Positions 1 through 8,828 of a stretch of DNA of 64,000 nucleotides are shown piece after piece (position 1 is the first letter of the stretch; the number at the start of each line of letters is the position of its first letter). The DNA lies in contig NZ_CP088953.1 in NCBI RefSeq assembly GCF_021165935.1, forward strand, positions 3,946,501 through 4,010,500. Direction: 5' to 3'. This DNA comes from Microbulbifer elongatus. GTDB lineage: Bacteria; Pseudomonadota; Gammaproteobacteria; Pseudomonadales; Cellvibrionaceae. Made by a program: the position numbers and the translations under genes. Below the pieces are notes generated by a model that was given only the letters and a program-made list of their open reading frames with translations, was not told the origin of the DNA and did no database searches.

Positions 1-928
1 ACTTATCCGGGTTACCGTTCCACATCAGGTTCGCCACGGTATTCTGCCCGCGCACGCTGGGGTGGAAGCAGTCGCCACCATCGATATCATCCTTACCAAA
101 CTGGAAGGTGCCCACATTGGACTGGTTGGCCCCGGAGTACTCCGCCACCACTTCCACGCCGTTGACGCCGTTATAGGCAGCGGCCTCCTGCTGCAGCACC
201 TCGTTGTACAGACGCTGCGCCGCATCGATGCCCGCATAGCGCGTGGCAAACGATTCTCCATTCATGGTACCGCCATTGGTGGCGATCCGGCAGATCCCAA
301 AGGTCGACCAGACACTCTCACAGTTCACCCGCCAGTTACCGGTCTGCTTGGCGATACCCGCGGCGCGCAGATCCTGCACCCGCGGCACCGAGCCCAGCAG
401 CACCGTAGAGCCATTGGGCAGACCATCCACCAGCTTGTCGAGCCCCGCTTTAACAGCCCCGCGCCACTCACTCTCGGTCAGTAGCGGATCCGAGCAATTG
501 GCCGGGTCAACGCAGTCTCGGTTGCAGATATCGTTGCCACCGAGCACCACCTCCACATGGTCTGCAACCACCGTCTCGGAAAGAATCCGGTCCGCCTGCA
601 CACTGAAACTGTCACCACCGCCGCGCATCTCGGCACCGGAGCGGGCCGCGTTCTTGTTGGCGGCAACGTTTGGGTCTACTGCCTTGTACTTGTCGTGCAC
701 ACTATTGACGCGACTCGAGTAGCCATCAAACCAGCCGTGCTCCGGCTGGTCTCCGCCCAACAGGCAGAAAAAACCGCCAGTAAAAAAGGTATTACCGGTA
801 CAGTCTGCCGCAAAGCCCATGGTGATACTGTCACCGGCGGCCGTGCCCTTGGCAGGCGCCGCCGTGGTCCCCACGGAACACAGCGCGGATGTCATGGCAA
901 GAGAAACGAACAAAGGGAATTTGAGCAT
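1..928 (-). CDS. SGNH/GDSL-family secreted hydrolase, 3' end outside window
   Basis: The frame is open from an ATG at 928 to the window edge (309 codons), so the C-terminus is missing. A GGAG Shine-Dalgarno lies just upstream. Residues 1-24 look like a cleavable signal peptide. GDSITMGF at 32-39 holds the nucleophile Ser of block I, GGND at 130-133 is block III, and DCFHPS at 286-291 gives the Asp-x-x-His of block V. These are the blocks of SGNH-hydrolase esterases and lipases. Many Cys residues (NRDC, ANC, VNC, GIC, GDC) suggest disulphides in an exported enzyme. The substrate cannot be told; acetyl-ester or lipid ester is typical. No neighbour in the window clarifies its role. Confidence 0.85.
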   Translation of the reverse strand, partial: MLKFPLFVSLAMTSALCSVGTTAAPAKGTAAGDSITMGFAADCTGNTFFTGGFFCLLGGDQPEHGWFDGYSSRVNSVHDKYKAVDPNVAANKNAARSGAEMRGGGDSFSVQADRILSETVVADHVEVVLGGNDICNRDCVDPANCSDPLLTESEWRGAVKAGLDKLVDGLPNGSTVLLGSVPRVQDLRAAGIAKQTGNWRVNCESVWSTFGICRIATNGGTMNGESFATRYAGIDAAQRLYNEVLQQEAAAYNGVNGVEVVAEYSGANQSNVGTFQFGKDDIDGGDCFHPSVRGQNTVANLMWNGNPDK

Positions 929-1203
929 GAGGTTATCTCCGATCATCAGTTTATGGTTTATTTTTTGTTAATACGGTGAACGGATATAGGTTAACTGGTC
1001 ACACTAATCTCCGGCAGAACGGGCGTAGAATTGAACGCACTGTGTCGAAGTCTGGGAAGTAACTCCCAGGTTCGTCGCCAGAAACTTTTCCCGCAGCAGC
1101 AGGCTCTGGAGCCACTAGCGCCCGAGCCTCACCTCCCTGTCCTATCCTGCAAAGAGTCGGAGTTCATTCGGCTCCACAAGTAACAGCCCACACAGTCTGT
1201 CCC
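929..1203. other. Intergenic region between divergent genes
   Basis: About 275 bp between the leftward hydrolase and the rightward phosphatase. It must hold both promoters. The stretch at 945-975 is AT-rich and could be the hydrolase promoter, but I see no convincing -35/-10 pair and no hairpin with a T-run. Confidence 0.4.
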
Positions 1204-2019
1204 ATGCCAATTTACCGAAAGATCAGCCAAAACCGCACCGGACGCGACTTCGTCGTCGGCGATGTGCACGGCCACCTCAAGCAACTGCAGAAACAGCTGA
1301 ACGCCCTGGCATTCGACCCCGACAGCGACCGCCTCTTCTGCCTGGGCGACGTAATAGACCGCGGCCCCGATAGCAGAGCGATGCTGGACTTTATCGACCA
1401 GAAAAACGTATTCAGCATCCTCGGCAACCACGAGGCCATGATGATCGCCGGCTTCGAAAGCCCCACCGATGTACAGCTGCACTTCTCCAACGGAGGCAAA
1501 TGGTTTTACGAGCTCAACCGCAGCGAACAAAGCCGCCTGGTGGACAAGGTGCGCCAGTGGCCCTGGGCGATGGAGATTGAGACCGCACAAGGAACCGCAG
1601 GCCTGGTCCATGCGGATGTGCCCAAGCGTAGCTGGGAGATGGTGCAGAAGCTGGCAAAGCTTGCCAGCACGCCATGGGCTGACGGCGCGCCCATGTCAGA
1701 ACCACGTATTACTGCCGCTGCGCAGCCATTGCTGTGGAATCGCGGGCTTATACAACACCTATATAAGGAGGTACTCGGCCTCGATCGCAGCAAAATCACC
1801 GATGCACAATATGAGGATGCGTTTCAGCAATGGGCGACAAAACTGGTTGATATCGATTCAGAACAGAGTCGTCCATTTCATATATCGGGGATTGGATCTG
1901 TCTATCTTGGGCACTCTTATGTGCCTGTTGCGACTCAAATAGGTAACTGCCATTTTCTGGATACGTTTCGCGGGGAGGAGGATGAAGCACTGAGTGCCGT
2001 CAACATTAACAGTATTTAA
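1204..2019 (+). CDS. Metallophosphoesterase, serine/threonine phosphatase PphA/PrpA-like
   Basis: A 271-aa cytoplasmic protein with the calcineurin-like metal-binding motifs in order: GDVHG at 19-23, GDVIDRG at 48-54 and GNHE at 74-77, followed by downstream His residues (VHADVP, LGHSY). This is the bacterial PPP family (PphA/PrpA, lambda phosphatase type). These enzymes remove phosphate from Ser/Thr (sometimes Tyr or His) residues with two metal ions such as Mn2+. The physiological substrate cannot be read from sequence, and symmetrical Ap4A hydrolase (ApaH) is a related alternative. The gene stands alone, next to the helicase of the accessory region. The ATG start places GDVHG at the usual distance from the N-terminus. 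Confidence 0.85.
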   Translation: MPIYRKISQNRTGRDFVVGDVHGHLKQLQKQLNALAFDPDSDRLFCLGDVIDRGPDSRAMLDFIDQKNVFSILGNHEAMMIAGFESPTDVQLHFSNGGKWFYELNRSEQSRLVDKVRQWPWAMEIETAQGTAGLVHADVPKRSWEMVQKLAKLASTPWADGAPMSEPRITAAAQPLLWNRGLIQHLYKEVLGLDRSKITDAQYEDAFQQWATKLVDIDSEQSRPFHISGIGSVYLGHSYVPVATQIGNCHFLDTFRGEEDEALSAVNINSI

Positions 2020-2333
2020 ATCACTTACACAAAGCACAACGAGCGGCTCGCGATCGACCTGAAACCGGATATAGCTTCTCTCCAATCCGCATTAAACAAG
2101 CTCAACCCACCCTGAGGCGGACAAGCTCAGACCAAATCTGACACAGATCCTTGAAATGGGTAGGCTTGTCGGTTCAGATGAAGGTGGCGACTATGCGCTC
2201 AGTAAATTGAGAAGGGCATCCCCATCGTTATCAACAAAATCTCTGCGCGATTTTGTAAAACGAATCACAATTTTCTGAAAGGCTCTGTACAGCTTGAAAT
2301 GACGATTGTGAGACGTTTTTTAGCCTAATTTCA
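2020..2333. other. Non-coding or degenerate stretch
   Basis: About 310 bp with no convincing gene. In frame with the phosphatase, codons continue past its TAA for about 30 more residues to a TGA near 2113 and look protein-like (LAIDLKPDIASLQSALNKL). A second open stretch from an ATG at 2156 runs about 40 codons to a TGA near 2276. Neither has a Shine-Dalgarno. They could be remnants of a decayed gene between the phosphatase and the helicase, or chance. Confidence 0.3.
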
Positions 2334-5300
2334 TTAGGCTACAGCCGCCGCAAATGTCGAGTATAAATCACCCGGAAGATCAACATCTAACTTCCATGTA
2401 ATACCCATCGGCCTTTCGGACTCATGCTTAACATAAGTTGCTGGCCCCAAAAACCAAAACGCCCGTTCACCCGCATTTTCTCGAGCGAAGAGCATGATCG
2501 AAGTTCCTCGCTCAACATGATTACAATAGCGTCTTCCTGTAGGGCTAGTCTCTGTAGTTGACGACTGAGACTCCCAATGGATTAGCTCACGGCTAATAGC
2601 ATAATCACGGTAACGTGTCGTTGGAGAAAAGTTCCCTTCAGACTTATCGAGGGTAAAAGCAAAGATATCCGCTTTCTCACCATCAATCCACAACACCCCT
2701 TCCCGCCACGGTCGCGTCTTCGCATTGTCCCCAACGCCAAAAGCTGCCAACATTTCGATTCGTGTATAGCGACCATGAATTTGGAGAGGCACATCATCAT
2801 GCGAGATGATCGGTTCGTGAAGATGGTCAATTTCATCACGCAGCAATGAGAACAACTCCCGTAGCTCCTTCAATATCTGTGGGTGTTTCCACAACAATTC
2901 CACCCCCTCACTAAGCGACATATGCCTATCTAATACTTGATCGCATATCGAAGCCACTAGCATGCGGATCATTCGTTGATCACGCACTGATAGCACAGAT
3001 AAATTTGGCGCTTTCGCTGCCTTCAGAATACCAAGGTAAAAATCTAACCTTTCTTCATCATCAATATGAAGACATCGCCCAATCGCCCGTCGCAATACGT
3101 TCTCGCTGGGACCGGCATCTAACACATTAACATCTACTGCTTCCAAAAAATCTGACCATGATTTGTTTTTAGCGTAGACATCTGACAGCGTTAAACCGGT
3201 TTCATCGAGGAAAATCCTAATTTCCGGTGACTTTCCAGCCGCTATTAATTCTCGCAGCTCTTGCACTTGATCATTCCAGCGAATAGGCATTGATGATTTC
3301 AAACTTTCTAATACAATTTCTTTAGAAACCGAATCTAGTTCCATATGGCAGCCGGCAGGTAGGTAGGGAAAACCATTTTCAACTTGCGACTGCACATGCT
3401 TTCTAGAACCACCCAAAAGAGCAGATAGGCGCCTATCGAAACGAAACTCTCTGCGATGCATACCAACAAAATCGAGCACCGTACAGCTTAATTTACCTTC
3501 ACTTTTACGCAATCCACGACCCAGCTGCTGTAAAAACAGGGTGGCGCTTTCTGTAGGCCGCAGTAGTAACAAAGTATCCACAGTGGGTATATCAACACCC
3601 TCGTTAAACAAATCCACTGAAAAAAGAACCTGGACTTTCCCATCCGCCAGCATTCTTAGTGCATCACGCCGTTTTCCTTCTGGGGTATCACCCCATATCG
3701 CGGCGGCAGCGATTCCTGCCTCAATAAATTGGTGAGCCATAAATTGCGCGTGCTTTATGCTGACACAGAAACCCAAAGCCTTCATCGAAAGGGGATCATC
3801 AACGCGCTTAACGACTTCTTGTACTACTAGTCGAGCCCAGGCATTGTTAGATGTATAGAGATTACTCAATTCATTAATGTCATAACCTGCTCCCCTCCGC
3901 CAGGGAATACCCTTCAAGTCCAACCCATCATGAATACCATAATAGGAGAAAGGCGCCAGGCGATGCTGGTCAATGGCATCCCACAAGTGAAGCTCTGCAG
4001 CAATACGACCATCGAACCATTCAAGTATCGACAGACCGTCGGAACGCTCGGGGGTTGCCGTTAAACCTAAAAGCTCTACGGGCGCAAGGTGAGACAGTAA
4101 ATTTCTATAGGAAGGAGCAGCTGCATGGTGGAACTCATCAACAATCACAACATCGAAATGATCAGAATCAAGGTGGGAAAAGCCCACTGCATTTAGGGAT
4201 TGTATAGATGCAAAAACATGCTCAAATTTTGAAGGGCGACTTCTACCAACCCACTTTTCCCCAAAGGTAGGCTCACGCAGAGCATGCCTAAAGGTCGCCA
4301 TGCTTTGGTCTAATATCTCTTCCCGGTGGGCTACAAATAGCAGTCGAGCACGAGGAAGTGCGCCTCTTAATCTCGAATAATCAACCGCCGCCATAACCGT
4401 TTTTCCGGTACCCGTAGCAGCCACTAAAAGATTGCGGTTATGGCCTTGGCGCCGAGCAACAGTGATCTGTTCAAGGAGCCGTTCCTGAAATGGCTCTAAT
4501 CTAAGCTCAATTGGACTTAGAATAATGGCGGGACCGGATACACGGGTAGGCTGTGTTTCCTTAATGAATTCGTCGCGATCAAATGGGCGGAAGTCCCCGC
4601 CCGCCCAGTAAGAATCAAACATCGAACTCATCTTACGAAGCACATCAGGATTACGTAGACCCGAGATTCGCACATTCCACTCCATCCCGCTCACCTGAGC
4701 TGAATGAGTCAAGTTGGAGGAGCCGATATAGGCCGTTGATGCACCTGAATTTCGGTAGAAGTGCCATGCCTTAGCGTGCAGGCGAGCCATCGTAGTATCG
4801 TAAGAAACTTTAATTTCGGCCCCCAACGCCTGCAGCTGCTCTAAAGCCTCCAACTCAGTTGAGTTCGTATATATTGTTGTCAATACTCGCAGACTAGGCT
4901 GCTTATTTACCCGCAGACAATAGCTCTTCAATTTGTCGATAAATGGCCGGATACCACTGCGCCGAATAAAGGCCATGACAATGTCGATACGATCTGCCGA
5001 GTCGATTTCATGCAGGATTTGCTGCCCTACTCGTGGTTCACCGGGCGCATTGGTCAACAATGTAGTGTCAAGCAGAGGAGTTAATGGGCGTCCTATTTCA
5101 GTTACAGAACCATCTGGATTAAACGGTAATATTGATGATAAAAATTCGCCACTCTTAACCGGCCGGTCGCCTAAGACATCCGCCCTGGTAATAGCATTCT
5201 GGATGTGAGACACCAACTCACGCACCAAGTGAGCACCAACATCGACCCGGTCTTTTTCACCTACAGACAGTAGCGCCCTCTCCACCACACTCCCCAAATG

Positions 5301-5447
5301 CAACGCTAAACGATCGGCTACTTCAGCAGGAAGGATTTTTTGGGTTTTTACAGAAATCTCTCCGCCATCCAAAATGGCTAAACTCTGACTTAGTGAATCA
5401 GTAACAATCGATTCATAGAGCCCAACTTTATGCTTATTTTTATCCAT
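2334..5447 (-). CDS. SF2 helicase with N-terminal PLD nuclease domain and C-terminal DUF3427
   Basis: A 1037-aa protein. Residues about 120-290 form a phospholipase-D-like domain with H224-A-K226 (RLHAKAWHF) followed by GSSNLT (242-247), an HKD-nuclease half-motif that would act as a dimer. Residues about 310-680 are a superfamily-2 helicase: Walker A ATGTGKT (344-350), DEFHH (437-441), LGLTATPERSDG (460-471) and the arginine-finger motif QQLGRGLRK. The remainder matches the DUF3427 tail typical of this architecture. It should bind and remodel DNA with ATP and may cleave it. A defence role is plausible from the nuclease-helicase fusion and the accessory setting, but no partner gene is present. 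Visibly AT-richer than its neighbours, suggesting transfer. The start is the ATG at 5447; the Shine-Dalgarno is weak. Confidence 0.88.
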   Translation of the reverse strand: MDKNKHKVGLYESIVTDSLSQSLAILDGGEISVKTQKILPAEVADRLALHLGSVVERALLSVGEKDRVDVGAHLVRELVSHIQNAITRADVLGDRPVKSGEFLSSILPFNPDGSVTEIGRPLTPLLDTTLLTNAPGEPRVGQQILHEIDSADRIDIVMAFIRRSGIRPFIDKLKSYCLRVNKQPSLRVLTTIYTNSTELEALEQLQALGAEIKVSYDTTMARLHAKAWHFYRNSGASTAYIGSSNLTHSAQVSGMEWNVRISGLRNPDVLRKMSSMFDSYWAGGDFRPFDRDEFIKETQPTRVSGPAIILSPIELRLEPFQERLLEQITVARRQGHNRNLLVAATGTGKTVMAAVDYSRLRGALPRARLLFVAHREEILDQSMATFRHALREPTFGEKWVGRSRPSKFEHVFASIQSLNAVGFSHLDSDHFDVVIVDEFHHAAAPSYRNLLSHLAPVELLGLTATPERSDGLSILEWFDGRIAAELHLWDAIDQHRLAPFSYYGIHDGLDLKGIPWRRGAGYDINELSNLYTSNNAWARLVVQEVVKRVDDPLSMKALGFCVSIKHAQFMAHQFIEAGIAAAAIWGDTPEGKRRDALRMLADGKVQVLFSVDLFNEGVDIPTVDTLLLLRPTESATLFLQQLGRGLRKSEGKLSCTVLDFVGMHRREFRFDRRLSALLGGSRKHVQSQVENGFPYLPAGCHMELDSVSKEIVLESLKSSMPIRWNDQVQELRELIAAGKSPEIRIFLDETGLTLSDVYAKNKSWSDFLEAVDVNVLDAGPSENVLRRAIGRCLHIDDEERLDFYLGILKAAKAPNLSVLSVRDQRMIRMLVASICDQVLDRHMSLSEGVELLWKHPQILKELRELFSLLRDEIDHLHEPIISHDDVPLQIHGRYTRIEMLAAFGVGDNAKTRPWREGVLWIDGEKADIFAFTLDKSEGNFSPTTRYRDYAISRELIHWESQSSTTETSPTGRRYCNHVERGTSIMLFARENAGERAFWFLGPATYVKHESERPMGITWKLDVDLPGDLYSTFAAAVA

Positions 5448-5855
5448 TTTTTACAGCCTATTGATTGAACTCTATCTATCCGACATCTGTGGTCAAAGCA
5501 TTGTGCTTTTAAATTGTTCAACCAAGGGTATATATGTAGTGGTCTACAAACCCTGGGCACCAATCTAGGTGGTAAGGTTGCCACCTTAAACCGAGGTGTT
5601 CAATTAGTAGGAGATGTCGCCCTTTCCCCCTAAGCCCAAGCTGGGTGATGCTCTGTTGGGGCGGGGCAAAGACACTCAACATCGAATGCAGGTTGCCCAA
5701 TAAATATCGACACAACCGTCAGGAGTTGGAAAGTCGTCTGACGAGGTAGTTTCACACCTTTCAGCATAAGATAATAGCGAAGGTCCCTGAAAATCCGTTT
5801 TAGAGACTCACTAAAAACTCAACTACAGCGCTTAAATTGAGGTTGATCAGAAACA
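5448..5855. other. Intergenic region between helicase gene and IS left end
   Basis: About 400 bp, AT-rich. It should hold the leftward promoter of the helicase gene. A minus-strand open frame at 5518-5715 has no family signature and no Shine-Dalgarno, so I leave it out. No tRNA, repeat or terminator is evident. Confidence 0.35.
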
Positions 5856-5893
5856 CAAAAGCCCCGCAATGCGGTAATGCTGTTCACTTAAGC
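5856..5893 (+). repeat. IS left inverted repeat
   Basis: 38 bp, the exact reverse complement of 7278-7315. It overlaps the 3' end of the transposase gene, whose TGA is at 5884-5886. Confidence 0.85.
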
Positions 5894-7215
5894 GGAGCGG
5901 CACGACGATTCACCGGATAGCGGGTTTTGCTGATCTTTACCGTCCTCGGCCTAGAAGGCCGAGGACGGTCCTCTAAAAACAGGTTCCCAATCCCCGCCCT
6001 AAGCTCCGATAAGCGCGCTCCAGTCCTTGATAATGGCTGAGCCGCGGCCATGACAATCAGCTGCGCAGCAATATACTGGCATGCGAACTTAAAGCGTATC
6101 CTGGCTGGGTTTCCCCCGTGAGCGACCGCTGCCTGGCTTGCCTCTCGACGTATCACGTTGTACGCCAACAGTAGCCCCCACACTTCCTGATAAACCAGTT
6201 CCACGGTCTTGCTACGTAGGGTGACGGCGTTGTGCTGCATGGAACTTTTGATGTCACGGAAGCCGATTTCGATTTCCCAGCGCTCTTGGTAGAGCTTCGC
6301 AACGGCTTTAGTGCCATAAGTATCTGCCGGTAGCCAGGTAAATACCGTTTTGTTTTTGCCATTATGCTTGTAGCTCACTGCTCGAACTTCCCAGTACTCG
6401 GGAAGGGCCGGATTGCGCTTCCGAGCCTGGGGGGAGACCTTCATTCGCAGTAGTCGATCATTTTTGTTGTAGACCTCCACTGTCTCACTGACCAGGCCTT
6501 TGCGCTCGGGGATCAGCCAGTGGCGTTGCGTGTTCTGATCCGCCCACCGCAGCAAAAGGTCTGCACTCCAAAAACCCTTATCAAACAGGGTTACGGAGGC
6601 TTCCGGCACCTGATTCATAAACTCATCGGCCAGGCGTATTTCGCTGCGTCGGTAAGGGCTTAGCTCTGCATTCAGAAGTACATGTGAACGTACGTTCATT
6701 AGAGCAACCAGGCGCATAAGAGGGTACGGAGTTTGCCGGTTTGTGCTCGTGTTACCGGAGCCAAAATGATCTCGCAGCTCAGGAGTATCTTGAGTGCGCA
6801 ACAGCGCGCCATCGACAGCGAGAACTTGCAATCCTCGCCATTCATCTTCGGGGTAACGCTCATGTCCCCAGTGCACCCCGGTACGTTGAAATAGCCACTG
6901 AACGGGGTTAGCACCAAGACGCTGTCGCGCCTTTGATACCCCGCTTGGGGCCAACAGGCTATCGTTCGCGAGCCCCTGAGCACAGATATTGAGCCTGCGG
7001 GCAACTTCTGAGACCGGTTCATTCCTGAACAGGGCCATGCCCAGCACGAGCCAGAGTACCTGATCGGCGGGAAGTCGACGGCGGCGAATAGTGGCTTGCG
7101 AGGATAACTGCAGAGCGGAATCCACCCATTCAACGGGAATGTTCTGGGTGAAGGTACTCAGGTCACAGAAGGACTGGAGGGCATCAATATCGAAGAGAGA
7201 CTGCTGAAGAGACAC
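5884..7215 (-). CDS. IS4-family transposase
   Basis: A 443-aa DDE transposase. LAVDGALLRTQDT carries the first Asp, TLFDKGFWSADLLL the second, and YQERWEIEIGFRDIK shows the Y-(2)-R-(3)-E-(6)-K signature diagnostic of the IS4 family, with the catalytic Glu. The N-terminal ~100 residues match the IS4 transposase N-terminal domain. The gene is uninterrupted and of normal length. The start is a GTG at 7215 with no Shine-Dalgarno, immediately preceded by the T-run of a strong hairpin, so expression from outside transcription would be low. Confidence 0.9.
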   Translation of the reverse strand: MSLQQSLFDIDALQSFCDLSTFTQNIPVEWVDSALQLSSQATIRRRRLPADQVLWLVLGMALFRNEPVSEVARRLNICAQGLANDSLLAPSGVSKARQRLGANPVQWLFQRTGVHWGHERYPEDEWRGLQVLAVDGALLRTQDTPELRDHFGSGNTSTNRQTPYPLMRLVALMNVRSHVLLNAELSPYRRSEIRLADEFMNQVPEASVTLFDKGFWSADLLLRWADQNTQRHWLIPERKGLVSETVEVYNKNDRLLRMKVSPQARKRNPALPEYWEVRAVSYKHNGKNKTVFTWLPADTYGTKAVAKLYQERWEIEIGFRDIKSSMQHNAVTLRSKTVELVYQEVWGLLLAYNVIRREASQAAVAHGGNPARIRFKFACQYIAAQLIVMAAAQPLSRTGARLSELRAGIGNLFLEDRPRPSRPRTVKISKTRYPVNRRAAPLK

Positions 7216-7252
7216 AAAAAAATCCGGTTTCCTGATCTGGAAACCGGATTTT
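7215..7252 (-). terminator. Hairpin and T-run just upstream of the transposase start
   Basis: A 12-bp perfect stem (7221-7232 with 7239-7250, arm AATCCGGTTTCC) and 6-nt loop. On the minus strand the stem is followed by seven T and then the GTG start codon. It would stop transcripts entering the IS from the tRNA side. Confidence 0.7.
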
Positions 7253-7277
7253 CCGGGGCCCCACCTTAGGCTGCAAT

Positions 7278-7315
7278 GCTTAAGTGAACAGCATTACCGC
7301 AATGCGGGGCTTTTG
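7278..7315 (-). repeat. IS right inverted repeat
   Basis: 38 bp, the exact reverse complement of 5856-5893; the outer end of the IS nearest tRNA-Leu. Confidence 0.85.
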
Positions 7316-7353
7316 GAAGGATACCGAACTCATGAAAAGTCCGGCTTTCAATG

Positions 7354-7439
7354 TGGTGCCCAGGGCGGGACTTGAACCCGCACGAGCATAGCTCACTACC
7401 CCCTCAAGATAGCGTGTCTACCAATTCCACCACCTGGGC
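7354..7439 (-). tRNA. tRNA-Leu (anticodon GAG)
   Basis: 86 nt including an encoded CCA. The acceptor stem GCCCAGG pairs with CCTGGGC. The D-loop has GGTAGACAC, the anticodon arm is CTATC-TTGAGGG-GGTAG with GAG at positions 34-36, there is a long class II variable arm, and the T-arm carries GGTTCAAGTCC. It lies directly downstream of secG on the same strand, as in many gammaproteobacteria. It reads CUC and CUU leucine codons. Confidence 0.96.
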
Positions 7440-7473
7440 AAAAACTTAGCAGTTTTTGATTTCGCCTTTCGGC

Positions 7474-7905
7474 TTACTGAGGCTGTTCCTCAGTTCCTGC
7501 TTCCGGCAGTTCGGCCTGGGGGGCTTCTTCTGCGGAGGGCAGGTCGTCAGTGGCCGGGGCTTCGTCCTGAACTTCAGGGATGTCGCTCTCGATCACTGCG
7601 GGGATTTCGTCCTGCTGTTCGCGGGATTCAATCGCTGCGGGTACCTGTGGGATACCATCAACTTCCGGTGCTTCGTTGTTGCTGGCGAGGTAGGCCAGGC
7701 CGAAGCTGGTGACGAAGAATACCGTCGCCATAATTGCAGTCAAGCGGGAAAAGAAATTTCCGCTGCCCTGGCTGCCGAATACGGTCTGGGAAGCACCCGC
7801 ACCGAAAGAGGCGCCGGCTTCTGCACCCTTACCCTGCTGAATCAGGATCAGGCCAATGATGGCCAGAGCGGTAAGGATGTGTACGATTAATACCAGTTTT
7901 TCCAT
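7474..7905 (-). CDS. secG: Preprotein translocase subunit SecG
   Basis: A 143-aa inner-membrane subunit of the SecYEG channel. The first helix is residues 1-22 (KLVLIVHILTALAIIGLILIQ), followed by the SecG signature GKGAEAGASFGAGAS and a second helix near 57-75. The C-terminal ~60 residues are acidic, Pro/Glu/Ala-rich and probably disordered, and make the protein longer than E. coli SecG (110 aa). It lies between tpiA and tRNA-Leu, the usual order, and is probably cotranscribed with both. Confidence 0.95.
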   Translation of the reverse strand: MEKLVLIVHILTALAIIGLILIQQGKGAEAGASFGAGASQTVFGSQGSGNFFSRLTAIMATVFFVTSFGLAYLASNNEAPEVDGIPQVPAAIESREQQDEIPAVIESDIPEVQDEAPATDDLPSAEEAPQAELPEAGTEEQPQ

Positions 7906-7961
7906 TGTCCAGAAAACCTGCTGTTGGGCTCGGGCCCTTGCTCAAAAATTTCTTGCTGCGC

Positions 7962-8699
7962 TCAGTCGGCGGCGCGGCAAATCTGTATAAACTCTTCGGC
8001 CTTCAGTGAGGCTCCGCCTACCAGTGCACCGTCGATATCGGGCTTGGCAAACAATTCTGCGGCGTTGCCGGCTTTTACGCTGCCGCCGTAGAGGATCTGA
8101 ACCTTGTCACCGTCTTCGCCCAGCTGCTGGCGGATAAACTGGTGCACTTCCTGCGCCTGTTCCGGGGTGGCGGTCTTGCCGGTGCCGATGGCCCATACGG
8201 GCTCGTAGGCGATAACCGCGCTTTCCCAGCAATCTTCCAGACCCAGTGCAACAACCGCCTGAATCTGTTCGGCAACCACTTCCAGGGTGTTGCCGGCTTC
8301 GCGCTGCTCGAGGGACTCGCCCACACACAGCATTGGAATCAGGCCGGCAGACTTGGCGGCGGCAAACTTGGCCGCAACCAGCTGGCTGCTCTCGCCGTAC
8401 AGGCTTCTGCGCTCGGAGTGCCCTACGATGACGTAGTGCGCGCCGCAGTCCTTCAGCATCTCCGCGGAGACTTCCCCGGTGAATGCGCCGGAAGGTTGCT
8501 TACTGAGATTCTGTGCTCCCAGTTGCGCCTGTCCGATCCTGTCGGCAACCCACCCTAAATACGGGTAAGGAGGACAGATCACCACTTGAGAGGAGCCGTT
8601 ACCGGACTCGAGTCCGCTGTTCAACTCCGCCAACAGTTGCTCGGCAAATGCTTTGGTGCCGTGCATTTTCCAGTTGGCAGCTACCAGGGTTTTACGCAT
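7962..8699 (-). CDS. tpiA: Triosephosphate isomerase
   Basis: A 245-aa cytoplasmic glycolytic enzyme interconverting dihydroxyacetone phosphate and glyceraldehyde 3-phosphate. It has NWKMHG with the substrate Lys near the N-terminus, VIVGHSERR with the electrophile His, AYEPVWAIGTGKTA with the catalytic Glu, and LYGGSVKAGNA as the phosphate-gripping loop. The start at 8699 (MRKTLVAANWKM) is chosen because a strong Shine-Dalgarno (TTGGAGGAGCACC) precedes it and the longer frame adds 16 atypical residues. Normal length, immediately upstream of secG. Confidence 0.97.
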   Translation of the reverse strand: MRKTLVAANWKMHGTKAFAEQLLAELNSGLESGNGSSQVVICPPYPYLGWVADRIGQAQLGAQNLSKQPSGAFTGEVSAEMLKDCGAHYVIVGHSERRSLYGESSQLVAAKFAAAKSAGLIPMLCVGESLEQREAGNTLEVVAEQIQAVVALGLEDCWESAVIAYEPVWAIGTGKTATPEQAQEVHQFIRQQLGEDGDKVQILYGGSVKAGNAAELFAKPDIDGALVGGASLKAEEFIQICRAAD

Positions 8700-8828
8700 G
8701 GGTGCTCCTCCAAGGGGCGCAAATCTTAGCGGTATTGCCGGTAACATACAACCAGCGATTCCGGATATTTATTGGTTTTTCCATTGCTTTTCAATGGCTT
8801 CCGGTTGGCGGTACCGGCGTTGGTGCAA

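Larger units (their letters stand above)
5856..7315 (-). mobile_element. IS4-family insertion sequence, complete, with 38-bp perfect inverted ends
   Basis: The left end (5856-5893, beginning CAAAAGCCCCGCAATGCGGT) and right end (7278-7315) are exact inverted repeats of 38 bp. They enclose a single transposase gene transcribed right to left; the left repeat overlaps its last codons. I could not find a target duplication: the flanks GATCAGAAACA and GAAGGATACC do not match. The true termini may therefore lie slightly elsewhere, or the element may have recombined. The intact gene and perfect ends suggest recent arrival. It sits about 40 bp from tRNA-Leu, beside the AT-rich helicase gene. Confidence 0.85.

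Noticed and set aside
5518..5715. A 65-codon minus-strand frame between the helicase gene and the IS
   Set aside because: No Shine-Dalgarno, no recognisable family and overlapping frames in other phases.
2020..7354. Accessory stretch considered as a tRNA-Leu-integrated genomic island
   Set aside because: No integrase gene and no repeated tRNA 3' end found at 2.0-2.3 kb or beyond; only the IS and AT-rich helicase support foreign origin.
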